NCBI RefSeq assembly: GCF_015752205.1
Contig: NZ_JADOVG010000024.1
Location: 1 to 45,829, forward strand
Direction of reading: 5' to 3'
DNA length: 45,829 bases
Source of the DNA: Polaromonas sp. CG_9.7
GTDB taxonomy: Bacteria > Pseudomonadota > Gammaproteobacteria > Burkholderiales > Burkholderiaceae_C
Shown: positions 1-8,351 of the stretch, piece after piece
Position numbering within the stretch: the first letter of the stretch is position 1
How the letters are laid out: each line of letters starts with the position of its first letter
The notes under the pieces: generated by a model
Told to the model about the DNA's origin: nothing
Database searches by the model: none
The model's input: only the letters and a program-made list of their open reading frames with translations
Translations under genes and position numbers: made by a program

Positions 1-174
1 GTGGTTTCGGAGAATATCGCCCACAAAACTGGCAAAAGTAACCCAGCAGAAAAATTTAGACTTTAATTAACGAATCAGGTTGACTGTCTACTAGCATAGC
101 TGGGACCTTTTGGGCAGGCGTTTACCCTTCTGACGCTGGTGCCCGTATGGTCCATCAATCGTGACGAGCAAGGG

Positions 175-525
175 CTACATGGCCGCTTCAATAGCCGTTA
201 TAACCAGAGCGCCATTGGATTTTTCAGCCGCAAACTTGATTTTGTCTCCGACCTGCATTTTTTCAAGCATCGCAGGATCTGTTGCCTTGAAGACCATTGT
301 CATGCCAGGCATCTGAAGGTTTTCAATTGCCTCGTGCTTGATGGTGAGCTTGCCCTGCTCGGTGTCGATCTTGCGCACTTCTCCAGATGTCAACTTTGCG
401 GAAACGGCAGGCATTGCAGTTTCACTCAAGGTTGAAGTCTGCACGTCAGAGGCAGCCATTGCGACCCCTGAACTGCCCGCAAACAGGGCTGCAGCCATCA
501 GCAAAGCATTTATTTCTGTCTTCAT
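175..525 (-). CDS. CusF-like periplasmic copper-binding protein
   Basis: A 116-residue exported protein, probably a periplasmic Cu(I)/Ag(I) carrier that delivers metal to other resistance proteins. Residues 1-25 form a signal peptide ending VAMAA. The rest matches the small CusF beta-barrel, with the metal site at H64, M72, M75 and M77 (IKHEAIENLQMPGMTMVF). The spacing (8, 11 and 13 residues after the His) equals that of E. coli CusF H36, W44, M47 and M49, but the capping Trp is Met here. The ATG follows AGGAG at good distance. It points away from the copper two-component genes and is followed by little more than the window edge. A paralogue with the same site lies at 8853-9215. The family is clear; its partner is unknown because no CusB or CusA is visible. 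Confidence 0.9.
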   Translation of the reverse strand: MKTEINALLMAAALFAGSSGVAMAASDVQTSTLSETAMPAVSAKLTSGEVRKIDTEQGKLTIKHEAIENLQMPGMTMVFKATDPAMLEKMQVGDKIKFAAEKSNGALVITAIEAAM

Positions 526-565
526 GAAACTCCTAAGTGTGGTCGATCAATGAACGACCAGATGT

Positions 566-937
566 TTACCGGCGGTACAGTTCACGGTTGCGGCGTTTTT
601 CGGCGTCTGTCAACACCACGCTCGGCTTGGCAGTGTTGTGCGCAATGGTGTCGGTATGAACAAGAGCGCCTCCTTGAAACGCATAACTGTGCCGCGGGAG
701 CGAAACACGCCGCTCGTTATCGACAAGCTTGCTGCCATCGGAAGTGACAGGATTGTTACGGAAGGCCTGCAACTCTTGCACGACCTCGGCGCGGGTTTTG
801 GTGCTGGTGCTGGTATTGGCCTCAATGAGGCTAACGCCGCGCTCGTTGCCTGCCCAGCCGGTGTGGCTGTTGGCAAAAGCGGCAGGAACGGCAGCGGCCA
901 CCAGGGCCAGAGCAACAATGGTTTTACGAATGGACAT
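566..937 (-). CDS. DUF4148-like small exported protein
   Basis: A 123-residue protein with a clear signal peptide (MSIRKTIVALALVAAAVPAAFA). The mature part is polar and contains TRAEVVQELQAFRNNPV, which resembles the DUF4148 family of small secreted proteins common in Burkholderiales. Function is unknown. I chose the ATG at 937 because AAGGAG lies seven bases upstream; a TTG two codons earlier would sit against that site. The gene lies directly upstream of the CusF-like gene on the same strand, 40 bases apart, and is divergent from the response regulator at 1089, so it may share copper control through the region 938-1088. The function link is inferred from position only. Confidence 0.7.
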   Translation of the reverse strand: MSIRKTIVALALVAAAVPAAFANSHTGWAGNERGVSLIEANTSTSTKTRAEVVQELQAFRNNPVTSDGSKLVDNERRVSLPRHSYAFQGGALVHTDTIAHNTAKPSVVLTDAEKRRNRELYRR

Positions 938-989
938 GATCAAGCTCCTTTAATATCAACGGAGTTGTCCCAAGCCTGGGAGCAACCTG

Positions 990-1006
990 GATGCAACTGC
1001 TGCATC
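990..1006. promoter_or_regulatory. Inverted repeat in the divergent copper promoter region
   Basis: A perfect 6-base inverted repeat, GATGCA and TGCATC, with a 5-base spacer lies between the divergent DUF4148-like gene and the copper response regulator gene. A position between divergent metal-linked genes suits an operator for the CopR-type regulator. It does not match the E. coli CusR box as I remember it, so the role is a guess. Confidence 0.3.
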
Positions 1007-1088
1007 ACGGGTTTAAATGTAGAAGCCGGGGGGCAACACCGGGCTGACCGGCAGATTACAAATACGTTATGCATGACGGGGAGCGATT

Positions 1089-1769
1089 TTGAAGATTTTG
1101 GTGATTGAAGACGAGCCCAGAGCGGCCGATTATTTGCGTCAAGGCTTGGCGGAAAGCGGCTACGCCGTGGAAGTGGCCCATAACGGAACGGACGGCCTGC
1201 ACGCGGCGGTCAATGGCGATCATGCATTGGTGATTTTGGACATCATGCTGCCCGGCATTGACGGGTTTGCCGTCCTGTCGGCGCTGCGCACCACCCGGCA
1301 AGTGCCCGTTTTGATGCTCACAGCCCGGGGCAACACCGATGACAAGGTGCGCGGGTTTGACTTGGGCGCTGACGATTACCTGCTCAAGCCTTTTCAGTTC
1401 CCTGAACTGCTGGCCCGGGTGCGCGCCCTGCTCAAACGCGGCCAGCCTGCCCTGAAGGACCCCGTGTTGCGCACGGCCGATCTTGAAATCGATCCGGTGC
1501 GTCACCGGGCAACCCGGGCAGGCCAGCGCATCGACCTGTCTGCCAAAGAGTTTGCCCTGCTCACCCTGCTGGCCCAGAAGGCGGGTGAGGTGCTGTCCAG
1601 AACCCAGATCGCCTCGCTGGTGTGGGACATCCATTTCGATTCGGACACCAATGTGGTTGAAGTGGCAATCCGGCGGCTGCGCGCCAAGATCGACGACCCT
1701 TTTGACGACAAACTGATCCACACGGTGCGCGGCGTGGGCTATGTGCTCGAACGCCGCACCGGGCCATGA
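1089..1769 (+). CDS. copR: Heavy-metal (copper) response regulator, OmpR/PhoB family
   Basis: A 226-residue response regulator that is likely phosphorylated by the adjacent kinase and then activates copper-resistance promoters. The N-terminal receiver domain (about 1-118) has the acidic pair IEDE at the start, the phospho-acceptor D51 in VILDIMLPG, the Thr of LMLTARG and the Lys of LLKPF. The C-terminal half is a winged-helix DNA-binding domain (about 125-222). Length and motifs fit the CopR/CusR/IrlR group of metal regulators. The start is a TTG preceded by a GGGGAG-like ribosome site. The stop overlaps the kinase start by four bases (ATGA), so the two are translated together. The symbol is given by family and neighbours; CusR-type naming is equally possible. 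Confidence 0.9.
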   Translation: MKILVIEDEPRAADYLRQGLAESGYAVEVAHNGTDGLHAAVNGDHALVILDIMLPGIDGFAVLSALRTTRQVPVLMLTARGNTDDKVRGFDLGADDYLLKPFQFPELLARVRALLKRGQPALKDPVLRTADLEIDPVRHRATRAGQRIDLSAKEFALLTLLAQKAGEVLSRTQIASLVWDIHFDSDTNVVEVAIRRLRAKIDDPFDDKLIHTVRGVGYVLERRTGP

Positions 1770-3190
1770 TGCGAAGGCCAAGCATGGTTTGGTGGTCTCG
1801 AAACTCACTGGCCATGTGGATCGCCATGGCCAGCGCGTTGTTTGGCCTCATCCTGACCGGCGGGGCCATCGTCACCGGGTTTTATGCCCTGTCGCAGCAA
1901 CTCGACGCCCGCGCTGCCCAAGAGATCAAGGGAAAGCGCGATTTGCTGCTGCACGTGCTGTCGGAAATGCCTTCGCCTGAAGCCATAGCGCAAAATCAGC
2001 ACCGCTTTGGCGATCTCTTGATTGGTCATGATGACCTGCACCTGGCCTTGAGTGACCCCACCACAGGGCAACCGGTTATGAACTTTTCTTCTACCGCACA
2101 GCAGTCCGTGGTGGCGCTCGATGTCAAAGCGCCCACCGATTCGCTTATTTGCAGCTGGAGCAGCGCCAGTGGCGCCCAGTTCATTGCGGCTCGGGGTACC
2201 GGTTGGGTAGCCAATGGCAAAGCGGTGCGTTACTACCTTTCCTTGGACCGGCTCCATGACCGCAAGCTGCTCAGTGGATTTATACGCACCACATTGATTG
2301 CATTACCGGTGCTTCTGCTCCTGGTGGGGCTTGGCGCCTGGCTTATCGCGCGCACCAGTTTGTCACCCCTGCGCCGGTTCCATCGACTGGCCGCCTCCGT
2401 GGGCACCCAGTCGCTCAGCCAGCGGGTGTCATCGTCTGGGTTGCCCACAGAACTCTATGAGCTTGCCCAAGCGTTCAACAGCATGCTGGGGCGAATCGAT
2501 GACGGCTACCAACGGCTGCAGGCGTTCTCCGGCGAGTTGGCCCATGAAATGCGCACGCCTGTGGCCACGCTGATGGGAAGAACGCAAGTGGGTTTGTCCA
2601 AAACCCGTACAGAAGCGGAGCTGCGAGAAGTTCTGGAAGGCAATGTTGAAGAGCTAGAACGCTTGACACGCTTGATCGCCGACATGCTTTTCATCGCCAG
2701 CGCCGAGCACAACGGAGATATTCTCAACCGTGAGCCGGTCGATCTCGCCCGCGAGGCACGGCAGGTTGTCGAGTATTTGTCGCTGCTCGCCGAGGAGCGC
2801 GGTTTGACACTGGAGGTATCCGGCGCTGCAACGATTGTGGGCGACCGGTGGTTGATCCAGCGCGCCTTGAGCAACCTGGTGTCCAACGCCATTCGCCATG
2901 CTCAAGACAATTCCCAGGTGGATTTGTTGATCGCTATTGACAATGATCGGGTTTCGGTAAGTGTTGTCAATGCAGGTGACGGCATTGCCCCGGACCATTT
3001 GCCCCACATTTTCGAGCGTTTTTACCGGGTGGACTCGGCCAGGGCTCGCCTGGACGGCGGCACGGGACTTGGCCTGGCGATCGTGCGCTCCATCATGTCT
3101 GCCCATGGGGGACAGGTGAGCGCACAAAGTGGGCTGGACGGCAAGACTACGTTCACGCTGTCATTTCCCCAAAAAATCGTTGTGCAGTGA
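1766..3190 (+). CDS. copS: Heavy-metal (copper) sensor histidine kinase
   Basis: A 474-residue membrane sensor kinase, partner of the response regulator it overlaps by ATGA. Two membrane segments (about 15-40 and 172-194) flank a periplasmic sensor region of about 130 residues, followed by a HAMP domain (about 195-245). The phospho-acceptor is H260 in SGELAHEMRTP. The ATP-binding domain has the N box NLVSNAIRHA (about 369-378), a G1 box NAGDGIAPDH and a G2 box GGTGLGLAIV (about 431-440). The layout and length fit the CusS/CopS/IrlS group that sense periplasmic copper or silver. The flanking copper genes support copper as the signal. The start is the first ATG of a tandem ATGATG. Confidence 0.9.
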   Translation: MMRRPSMVWWSRNSLAMWIAMASALFGLILTGGAIVTGFYALSQQLDARAAQEIKGKRDLLLHVLSEMPSPEAIAQNQHRFGDLLIGHDDLHLALSDPTTGQPVMNFSSTAQQSVVALDVKAPTDSLICSWSSASGAQFIAARGTGWVANGKAVRYYLSLDRLHDRKLLSGFIRTTLIALPVLLLLVGLGAWLIARTSLSPLRRFHRLAASVGTQSLSQRVSSSGLPTELYELAQAFNSMLGRIDDGYQRLQAFSGELAHEMRTPVATLMGRTQVGLSKTRTEAELREVLEGNVEELERLTRLIADMLFIASAEHNGDILNREPVDLAREARQVVEYLSLLAEERGLTLEVSGAATIVGDRWLIQRALSNLVSNAIRHAQDNSQVDLLIAIDNDRVSVSVVNAGDGIAPDHLPHIFERFYRVDSARARLDGGTGLGLAIVRSIMSAHGGQVSAQSGLDGKTTFTLSFPQKIVVQ

Positions 3191-3410
3191 CATGCCTCAC
3201 GGCCTGCTGCTGCGCCTGAGAAAGCAGATCGACCCAGAATTTTTGCGTATTGCGGACCCGATGGAATCTAACAAATTCGTAATGTTCCGGTCAGCCTGCA
3301 GTTGGCCTGAACACCTTACATTGCTGCCAGTGAGCCATAAAAGTGGCATCACAGAGCCCTTCAAAAAATTTTAAGGGCTATCTGAATACGAGCCGAAAAG
3401 GATTTTTATC

Positions 3411-3692
3411 ATGCCTGCTTTCAAAGCTGTCGTTGGATTCAGTCTGGTCTTGTTGAGTGTCTCTGCCTTTGCCATCGATCGGGAGGGTATCGAAAAGTCC
3501 GTCAAGCTCAAAGACGGCTCGACCGTGCATGTATTCAAGGACGGCAAGATGGCGATGGAAAACAAGTTCGGCCGGCCCTACCGGATGAAATCCGGCCAGC
3601 CGATGCAAACCGCAGATGGACAGTCCATGACCATGAAGGGCGATGAGGTCGCCAGGCTGTCCAATGGCCAGCGCGCCCACATGAAGCCTTAA
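3411..3692 (+). CDS. copK: CopK-type periplasmic copper-binding protein
   Basis: A 93-residue exported protein with a signal peptide ending SAFA (residue 21) and a mature part of 72 residues. The segment KLKDGSTVHVFKDGKMAMENKFG closely resembles CopK of Cupriavidus metallidurans as I recall it, in spacing and in the Met-rich pattern (KMAM, YRM, QPM, SMTM). CopK binds Cu(I) through Met sulfurs and also Cu(II), and is strongly induced by copper. The gene stands alone, 220 bases after the kinase gene, so it probably has its own promoter under the same regulator. CopK is a rare family, mostly known from copper-resistant betaproteobacteria, which supports both the taxonomic guess and the function of the region. 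Confidence 0.88.
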   Translation: MPAFKAVVGFSLVLLSVSAFAIDREGIEKSVKLKDGSTVHVFKDGKMAMENKFGRPYRMKSGQPMQTADGQSMTMKGDEVARLSNGQRAHMKP

Positions 3693-3841
3693 GCCTGACA
3701 GTGTCTGTACTTTGTCACACACGCCGCTGAAATCGATCATGGCCCGAGCGGTTCAGAGCAAGAGGGCATTTCGCTTACCATCGCCAGCAGCATTGCTGTG
3801 CAAAAATAAACTATTGAAAAATTTTTACCTCTGAACTGATC

Positions 3842-4267
3842 ATGCGCCACCTGTTTATCGCTCTCTTGATTGCCTTGCTGCCGCTGCGCGGCTGGGTGAG
3901 CGAAGCCATGGCGACTGAAATGGTGGTGGCGCAAGTCCAGATGCAGCAGCAAGGCGCTGCCAAAGCAACCGCAGGGCATGTCCATGCAGTGGGTGAACCA
4001 GCTCACATTGTTTCCGATACATGGGCAGCCAAGGCAGCTTTGGCTGCAGCTGATTGTCCCGGCCATGCCTCGCAAGGAGACCCCCACGCAGCAGACACGC
4101 ACTGCGAATCCTGCAGCGCCTGTCAGGTCTGCCATACGCTGGCGCTGACTCCTGCGCCTGCTTTCAGTGCTACTACGGCACCCAACCTGGGCGCACTGCC
4201 TCGCGCGGAAGTTGCCCAATTCACCAGTGCCCAAGCGGCACGGGGACAAAGACCACCGATTTCCTGA
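3842..4267 (+). CDS. Cys/His-rich small exported protein (DUF2946/CzcI-like)
   Basis: A 141-residue protein starting with a hydrophobic signal segment (MRHLFIALLIALLPLRGW). The mature part carries several His residues and the cluster CESCSACQVCH (about residues 90-100), a likely metal-binding site. Small proteins of this layout, often called CzcI-like, CopL-like or DUF2946, occur at the head of heavy-metal efflux operons in betaproteobacteria and are thought to tune or sense the response. I recognise the type but not an exact family. The gene heads a run of plus-strand genes (next start 125 bases on) leading to the TolC-like lipoprotein. The ribosome site is weak. Confidence 0.65.
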   Translation: MRHLFIALLIALLPLRGWVSEAMATEMVVAQVQMQQQGAAKATAGHVHAVGEPAHIVSDTWAAKAALAAADCPGHASQGDPHAADTHCESCSACQVCHTLALTPAPAFSATTAPNLGALPRAEVAQFTSAQAARGQRPPIS

Positions 4268-4391
4268 TTTCCAGGCCCGTATTGGGCCTGTACTTGCTGC
4301 CGGCATGGCCCCTTATGGCCTTTGCATCGCATGCGATGCCCGGACAACCGCGATTTTTCCCATCGCCCCGCTTGTATTTCAGGAGATTTTT

Positions 4392-4730
4392 GTGACTATT
4401 CGTTTCTATTCAGGCCTGCCCGCTGCCGTGGGCTTATTGGTGGTGTCCTTGTGGGCCACCCAGGCCAGCGCGCAAGCGTCTGCGTCTGCAGCTTCGCCAG
4501 CAACCCTTGAGGCGCCAGCAGCTCCAGAACAAACCGCCCTGCCAGCTTACCGATCGGCGCTGGAGGGCTACCAGCGCTACACCGAAGAAAAAATGGTCAA
4601 CTGGAAAGAGGCCAATGACGCCACCGCGCGCATTGGCGGTTGGCGTGCCTACGCCAGGGAAGCCAGCCAACCGCAAGCGCCAGAAGGCGCCGACAAGCTC
4701 AATTCCGGCGCCATGCCAGCCAAACCGTGA
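4392..4730 (+). CDS. Small exported protein of unknown function ahead of the efflux gene
   Basis: A 112-residue protein whose GTG start is set by AGGAG at 4381-4385, six bases away; an upstream reading-frame extension runs through the previous gene and is ignored. It has a signal peptide ending TQASAQA, an Ala/Pro-rich stretch, then a compact helical-looking region (LEGYQRYTEEKMVNWKEAND). I see no metal motif and do not recognise a domain. It ends 11 bases before the TolC-like lipoprotein gene, so the two are almost certainly co-transcribed and translated together. An accessory role in the efflux complex is plausible but is inferred from position only. Confidence 0.7.
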   Translation: MTIRFYSGLPAAVGLLVVSLWATQASAQASASAASPATLEAPAAPEQTALPAYRSALEGYQRYTEEKMVNWKEANDATARIGGWRAYAREASQPQAPEGADKLNSGAMPAKP

Positions 4731-4741
4731 CAGGAACCCCC

Positions 4742-6163
4742 ATGAAAAGAATTTTTCGATTGACCGCACTGGCTACGGCCAGCCTGGTGCTGGCGGGCTG
4801 CGCATCGGTCAACATGGACCAGGCCGTGCGGGACACGAACGACACCACAAGCACATTCACCCAAGGCAAGCTCGAACTCAGCCGCACCGAGCAGCAAGCC
4901 CGAGCCAGGGCCAGGCTGAGCAGCGAGTTGCTGGCCAATCCCCTGGGCATGGACGAGGCCGTGCAGCTGGCGCTGGCCAACAGCCCGGCAGTGCAAACCC
5001 TGCTTGCCCAAAGCTGGTCCGACATGGCCCAAGCCAATCAGACCGGCCGCATTGCCAACCCGGTCTTCTCGTTCGAGCGCATCCGCTTTGCGGACGAACT
5101 CGAGCTCGGCCGGTTGCTGTCGTTTGGCCTGCTGGACTTGCTGACGCTGCCGCGCCGCCTGGAGATTTCAGAGGGTCAGATGGCGCAAGCCAGGGTACAG
5201 CTCAGCGCCAATGTGGTCGAGCAGGTCACCCAGGTACGCCAGGCATGGGTGCGCGCCGTGGCCGCGCAGCAGTCCTTGGCCTATGCACACCAGGTCAACC
5301 TGAGTGCGAAAGCCAGTGCCGAACTGGCGCGGCGCATGCGGCAGGTGGGCAATTTCACCAAACTGCAGCGCGCGCGCCATCAAAGCTTTTATGCCGACAG
5401 TGCGGCCCAGCTGGCGTCCAGCCAGCAAGCCAGCACCGCGGCCAGGGAAGACTTGATCCGGCAACTGGGTTTGACAGAGGCACAGGTCGGGCAACTCAAG
5501 CTGCCCGAGCGCCTGCCTGACTTGCCCAAGGCGCCGGTGCAAGCGGCGGTGGTCAATGCCAACGCTCCCGATCAGCGCCTGGATGTGAAGATCGCACGCA
5601 ACCAGCTCGAGATGGCCGGCAAGTCGCAAGGCTTGAACCTCATCACCAGTCTGGTAGACGTAGAGCTTGGGGTGCGCCGCGACACCGTGTTCGACAACGC
5701 AGCAGGCACCAGCACACCGCGCAAAGGCTTCGAGCTGGACATTCGTCTGCCGATCTTTGACTGGGGCACGGCCAAGCGCGATGCCATGAACGCCCAGTCG
5801 CTGGCCGCAGCCAACCGCTACGAAAGCACGGTTCGCGGTGCGTCGTCGCAGTTGCGCGAAAGCTATTCAGCCTACCGCACCGCCTACGACGTGGCGCGCC
5901 ACTACCGCGATGAAATCGTACCGCTGCGCCAAGTCATGGCTGAAGAAAACATCCTGCGCTACAACGGCATGCTGATCGGGGTGTTCGAATTACTGGCCGA
6001 CAACCGTGACCAGATCGCCAGCATCACCGCCGCCCTCAATGCCTACCAGCAGTTCTGGCTGGCTGACGCCGCACTCGCCGCGTCCATGACCGGCAAGCCG
6101 ACGGCATCGGCCATGGCCGCGCCAATGGCCGGCGGTAGCGGCGGCAACGCAGCCGGTCACTGA
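4742..6163 (+). CDS. TolC-like outer-membrane efflux lipoprotein (CusC type)
   Basis: A 473-residue outer-membrane channel protein of the TolC/OEP superfamily. The signal peptide ends in the lipobox LVLAGC, so C20 should be lipidated, as in CusC and NodT-type channels. Long Ala/Gln/Leu-rich helices with repeated AxxAxxQ patterns (about 60-230 and 290-450) fit two OEP repeats that form the periplasmic tunnel. The ATG at 4742 follows AGGAA. It is the third gene in the run 3842-7642. Such channels work with a periplasmic adaptor and an RND pump, yet neither is encoded in this window, so it either uses partners from elsewhere or lost them. A Met/Gly/Ala-rich tail (about 460-473) is a small oddity. 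Confidence 0.88.
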   Translation: MKRIFRLTALATASLVLAGCASVNMDQAVRDTNDTTSTFTQGKLELSRTEQQARARARLSSELLANPLGMDEAVQLALANSPAVQTLLAQSWSDMAQANQTGRIANPVFSFERIRFADELELGRLLSFGLLDLLTLPRRLEISEGQMAQARVQLSANVVEQVTQVRQAWVRAVAAQQSLAYAHQVNLSAKASAELARRMRQVGNFTKLQRARHQSFYADSAAQLASSQQASTAAREDLIRQLGLTEAQVGQLKLPERLPDLPKAPVQAAVVNANAPDQRLDVKIARNQLEMAGKSQGLNLITSLVDVELGVRRDTVFDNAAGTSTPRKGFELDIRLPIFDWGTAKRDAMNAQSLAAANRYESTVRGASSQLRESYSAYRTAYDVARHYRDEIVPLRQVMAEENILRYNGMLIGVFELLADNRDQIASITAALNAYQQFWLADAALAASMTGKPTASAMAAPMAGGSGGNAAGH

Positions 6164-6208
6164 AACCGGTCACGCCCAGATTCACGAAACATATTGAACA
6201 AAACTCTT

Positions 6209-7642
6209 ATGAACAACAGACGAAATTTTTTGACCGGTGCAGGCGCCATCACCACGGCGGTGGCCGCTGCTGCGGTGAGCCGGGTGGCCATGGCCGCATT
6301 GCCAGAGCCGGTGTTCCAGACCACGCCCGACACCATGGCGCCGCTGGTGCCCAATACGGGCCGCCCCTACAACCCGGTGGTCACCCTGAATGGCTGGACA
6401 CTGCCCTGGCGCATGAACGCAGGCATAAAGGAATTCCACCTGGTGGCCGAGCCCGTGGTGCGCGAGATGTCGCCCGGCTTCAAGGCGCACCTGTGGGGCT
6501 ACAACGGCCAGTCGCCCGGGCCCACGATTGAAGTGGTCGAGGGCGACCGGGTGCGCATCTTTGTCACCAACAAGCTGCCCGAGCACACCAGCGTGCACTG
6601 GCACGGCCAGCGCCTGCCCAACGGCATGGATGGCGTGACGGGCTTGAACCAAAAGGCCATTCCGGTTGGCAAGACCTTCGTTTACGAGTTTGTGGCGCGC
6701 CGCCCGGGTACCTTCATGTACCACCCACATGCCGACGAGATGACGCAGATGGCGATGGGCATGATGGGTTTCTGGATCACGCACCCCAAGGCCGCGCATC
6801 CCTTGATCGACGAGGTGGATCGCGACTTCGTGTTCCTGCTCAACGCCTACGACATTGACCCGGGCGCCTACACGCCCAAGATCATGACGATGCTCGACTT
6901 CAACCTGTGGAGTTGGAACAGCCGGATCTTTCCGGGCATCGATCCGCTGGTGGTGGCCAAGAACGACAAAGTGCGCATCCGCATGGGCAACCTGACCATG
7001 ACGAACCACCCGATACACATTCACGGGCATGAATTTACCGTGACTGGCACCGACGGCGGACCGACGCCCAAGGCAAGCCGCTGGCCCGAAGTCACCGCCG
7101 ATGTGGCGGTGGGGCAGATGCGCCAGATCGAGTTTGTGGCCAACGAAGAAGGCGACTGGGCCTTTCATTGCCACAAGAGCCACCACACCATGAACGCGAT
7201 GGGCCACGACGTGCCGACGCTGATTGGCGTGGACCATCGCAAAGTCGTAAAAGACATCACCAACGTCATTCCCGACTATATGGTGATGGGCGAGCGCGGC
7301 ATGGCCGACATGGCCGAGATGGAAATGCCTTTGCCGGACAACACCGAACGGATGATGACCGGCGCGGGCCCCTTCGGCTCGGTCGAGATGGGCGGCATGT
7401 TCAGCATTGTCAAGGTGCGCAAGGGCCAAAAAGCCGGCGACTACAAAGACCCGGGCTGGTACAAGCATCCGGCCGGCAGTGTGGCGTATGAATGGACCGG
7501 CGCACTGCCGAATCCGGCGCGCTTTGCCGCCGAGGGCGGCCAGACCATGAAAGCGCAGAACATGCCGATGAAAGAAGTTGAAGTTCAGGTTCGCAAGCCC
7601 GTGATGCGCGGTATGGGCGGTATGGGCGGTATGAATCATTGA
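6209..7642 (+). CDS. Multicopper oxidase with compact, apparently two-domain copper core
   Basis: A 477-residue exported oxidase, likely converting Cu(I) to the less toxic Cu(II) in the periplasm. The N-terminus has a twin-arginine signal (NRRNFLTGAGA). Copper motifs appear in order: HWHGQ (H130, H132), YHPHADE, HPIHIHGHEF and FHCHKSHHTMNAMGH with the type 1 Cys at C321. Only about 190 residues separate the first and last motif, which fits two-domain laccases better than the usual three-domain enzymes, where this gap is 350 or more. About 150 residues follow the Cys, rich in Met and Gly near the end (MRGMGGMGGMNH). I chose the ATG at 6209 over a TTG five codons earlier because it places the twin-arginine motif near the start. 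It follows the efflux lipoprotein gene by 45 bases. Confidence 0.88.
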   Translation: MNNRRNFLTGAGAITTAVAAAAVSRVAMAALPEPVFQTTPDTMAPLVPNTGRPYNPVVTLNGWTLPWRMNAGIKEFHLVAEPVVREMSPGFKAHLWGYNGQSPGPTIEVVEGDRVRIFVTNKLPEHTSVHWHGQRLPNGMDGVTGLNQKAIPVGKTFVYEFVARRPGTFMYHPHADEMTQMAMGMMGFWITHPKAAHPLIDEVDRDFVFLLNAYDIDPGAYTPKIMTMLDFNLWSWNSRIFPGIDPLVVAKNDKVRIRMGNLTMTNHPIHIHGHEFTVTGTDGGPTPKASRWPEVTADVAVGQMRQIEFVANEEGDWAFHCHKSHHTMNAMGHDVPTLIGVDHRKVVKDITNVIPDYMVMGERGMADMAEMEMPLPDNTERMMTGAGPFGSVEMGGMFSIVKVRKGQKAGDYKDPGWYKHPAGSVAYEWTGALPNPARFAAEGGQTMKAQNMPMKEVEVQVRKPVMRGMGGMGGMNH

Positions 7643-7699
7643 CGATCAGCATTCCATCCATCGAAGAAGGCATCTTGTGCAAAACCGAATTACTATCAA

Positions 7700-7746
7700 A
7701 ATAGTAGCTGTCAGCACAATATACACCTGCGCTACAGCCTTTTTTT
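7700..7746 (+). repeat. AATAGCT dispersed element, copy A (terminator-like)
   Basis: One of four clear copies in the window of a roughly 45-base unit that starts AATAG(nn)AGCT, has TGCGC in its second half and ends in a T run. This copy contains GCTGT pairing with ACAGC plus AGC pairing with GCT, then seven Ts, so it should stop transcription after the multicopper oxidase gene. It is preceded by a short palindrome TACTAT/ATAGTA at 7691-7706. Confidence 0.6.
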
Positions 7747-7835
7747 AACAAATTTTCAGGCCTGTCGTCTGCTTGCAAACTGGCGCTGGCCCGACCACTA
7801 CATTTTTTTCCATTCCCACGCTTGAAAGGTATTTC

Positions 7836-8351
7836 ATGAAATCACGCAACCTACTGATCGCCATCCCCGGCATCTTTTTGGCCATGACGGCAATGGCCGC
7901 AGGCAACCACGCCGGGGGCCACGGCAGCGTCGAGGAGATCGGCAAACCCGGCGTTGCCGCCAACGTGACACGCACCGTCAACGTCGACATGACCGACGAC
8001 ATGCGCTTTCACACCTCAAAAATCGCCGTCAAGCAGGGTGAAACCATCCGCTTTGTTGCCAAGAATTCCGGCCAGGTCAAGCACGAAATGGTGCTGGGAA
8101 CCCAAAAGGAACTCAAGGAACACTATGAGGTGATGAAGAAAAACCCCGAAATGGAGCATGCCGACGAAAACATGGTGACGGTCGCGCCCGGCAAGAGCGG
8201 CGAAATCATCTGGCATTTCACCAAGGCTGGCAAGGTGGACTTTGCCTGCCTGCAGCCTGGCCACTTTGACGCCGGCATGAAGGGGGTGGTCAATGTGGCA
8301 GGCGCCAACGTGAAAGCCAAAGGTCAGAGCCATGGCGAGCATGCACATTAA
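7836..8351 (+). CDS. copI: CopI-like periplasmic cupredoxin
   Basis: A 171-residue exported cupredoxin, probably a periplasmic copper carrier or sequestering protein. A signal peptide (MKSRNLLIAIPGIFLAMTAMA) is followed by a His/Gly-rich stretch and a plastocyanin-like fold. The type 1 copper ligands are visible as H83 in VKHEMVLG and C138, H143 and M148 in CLQPGHFDAGM. The spacing matches blue copper proteins of the CopI group known from copper-resistant Proteobacteria. A second His cluster (GQSHGEHAH) ends the protein. The ATG at 7836 is chosen because it gives a normal signal peptide. Its 3' end overlaps the DUF411 gene by 20 bases, so the two form an operon. The symbol is given by resemblance. 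Confidence 0.82.
   Translation: MKSRNLLIAIPGIFLAMTAMAAGNHAGGHGSVEEIGKPGVAANVTRTVNVDMTDDMRFHTSKIAVKQGETIRFVAKNSGQVKHEMVLGTQKELKEHYEVMKKNPEMEHADENMVTVAPGKSGEIIWHFTKAGKVDFACLQPGHFDAGMKGVVNVAGANVKAKGQSHGEHAH

Noticed and set aside
3191..3410. A copper-regulator box upstream of copK
   Set aside because: TTACATT-like words occur here and TTACAAAT before the regulator gene, but no shared inverted repeat could be aligned by eye.
6182..7639. A 485-residue minus-strand frame opposite the multicopper oxidase
   Set aside because: It mirrors the oxidase exactly and is His-rich because the oxidase is Met/Val-rich on the other strand.
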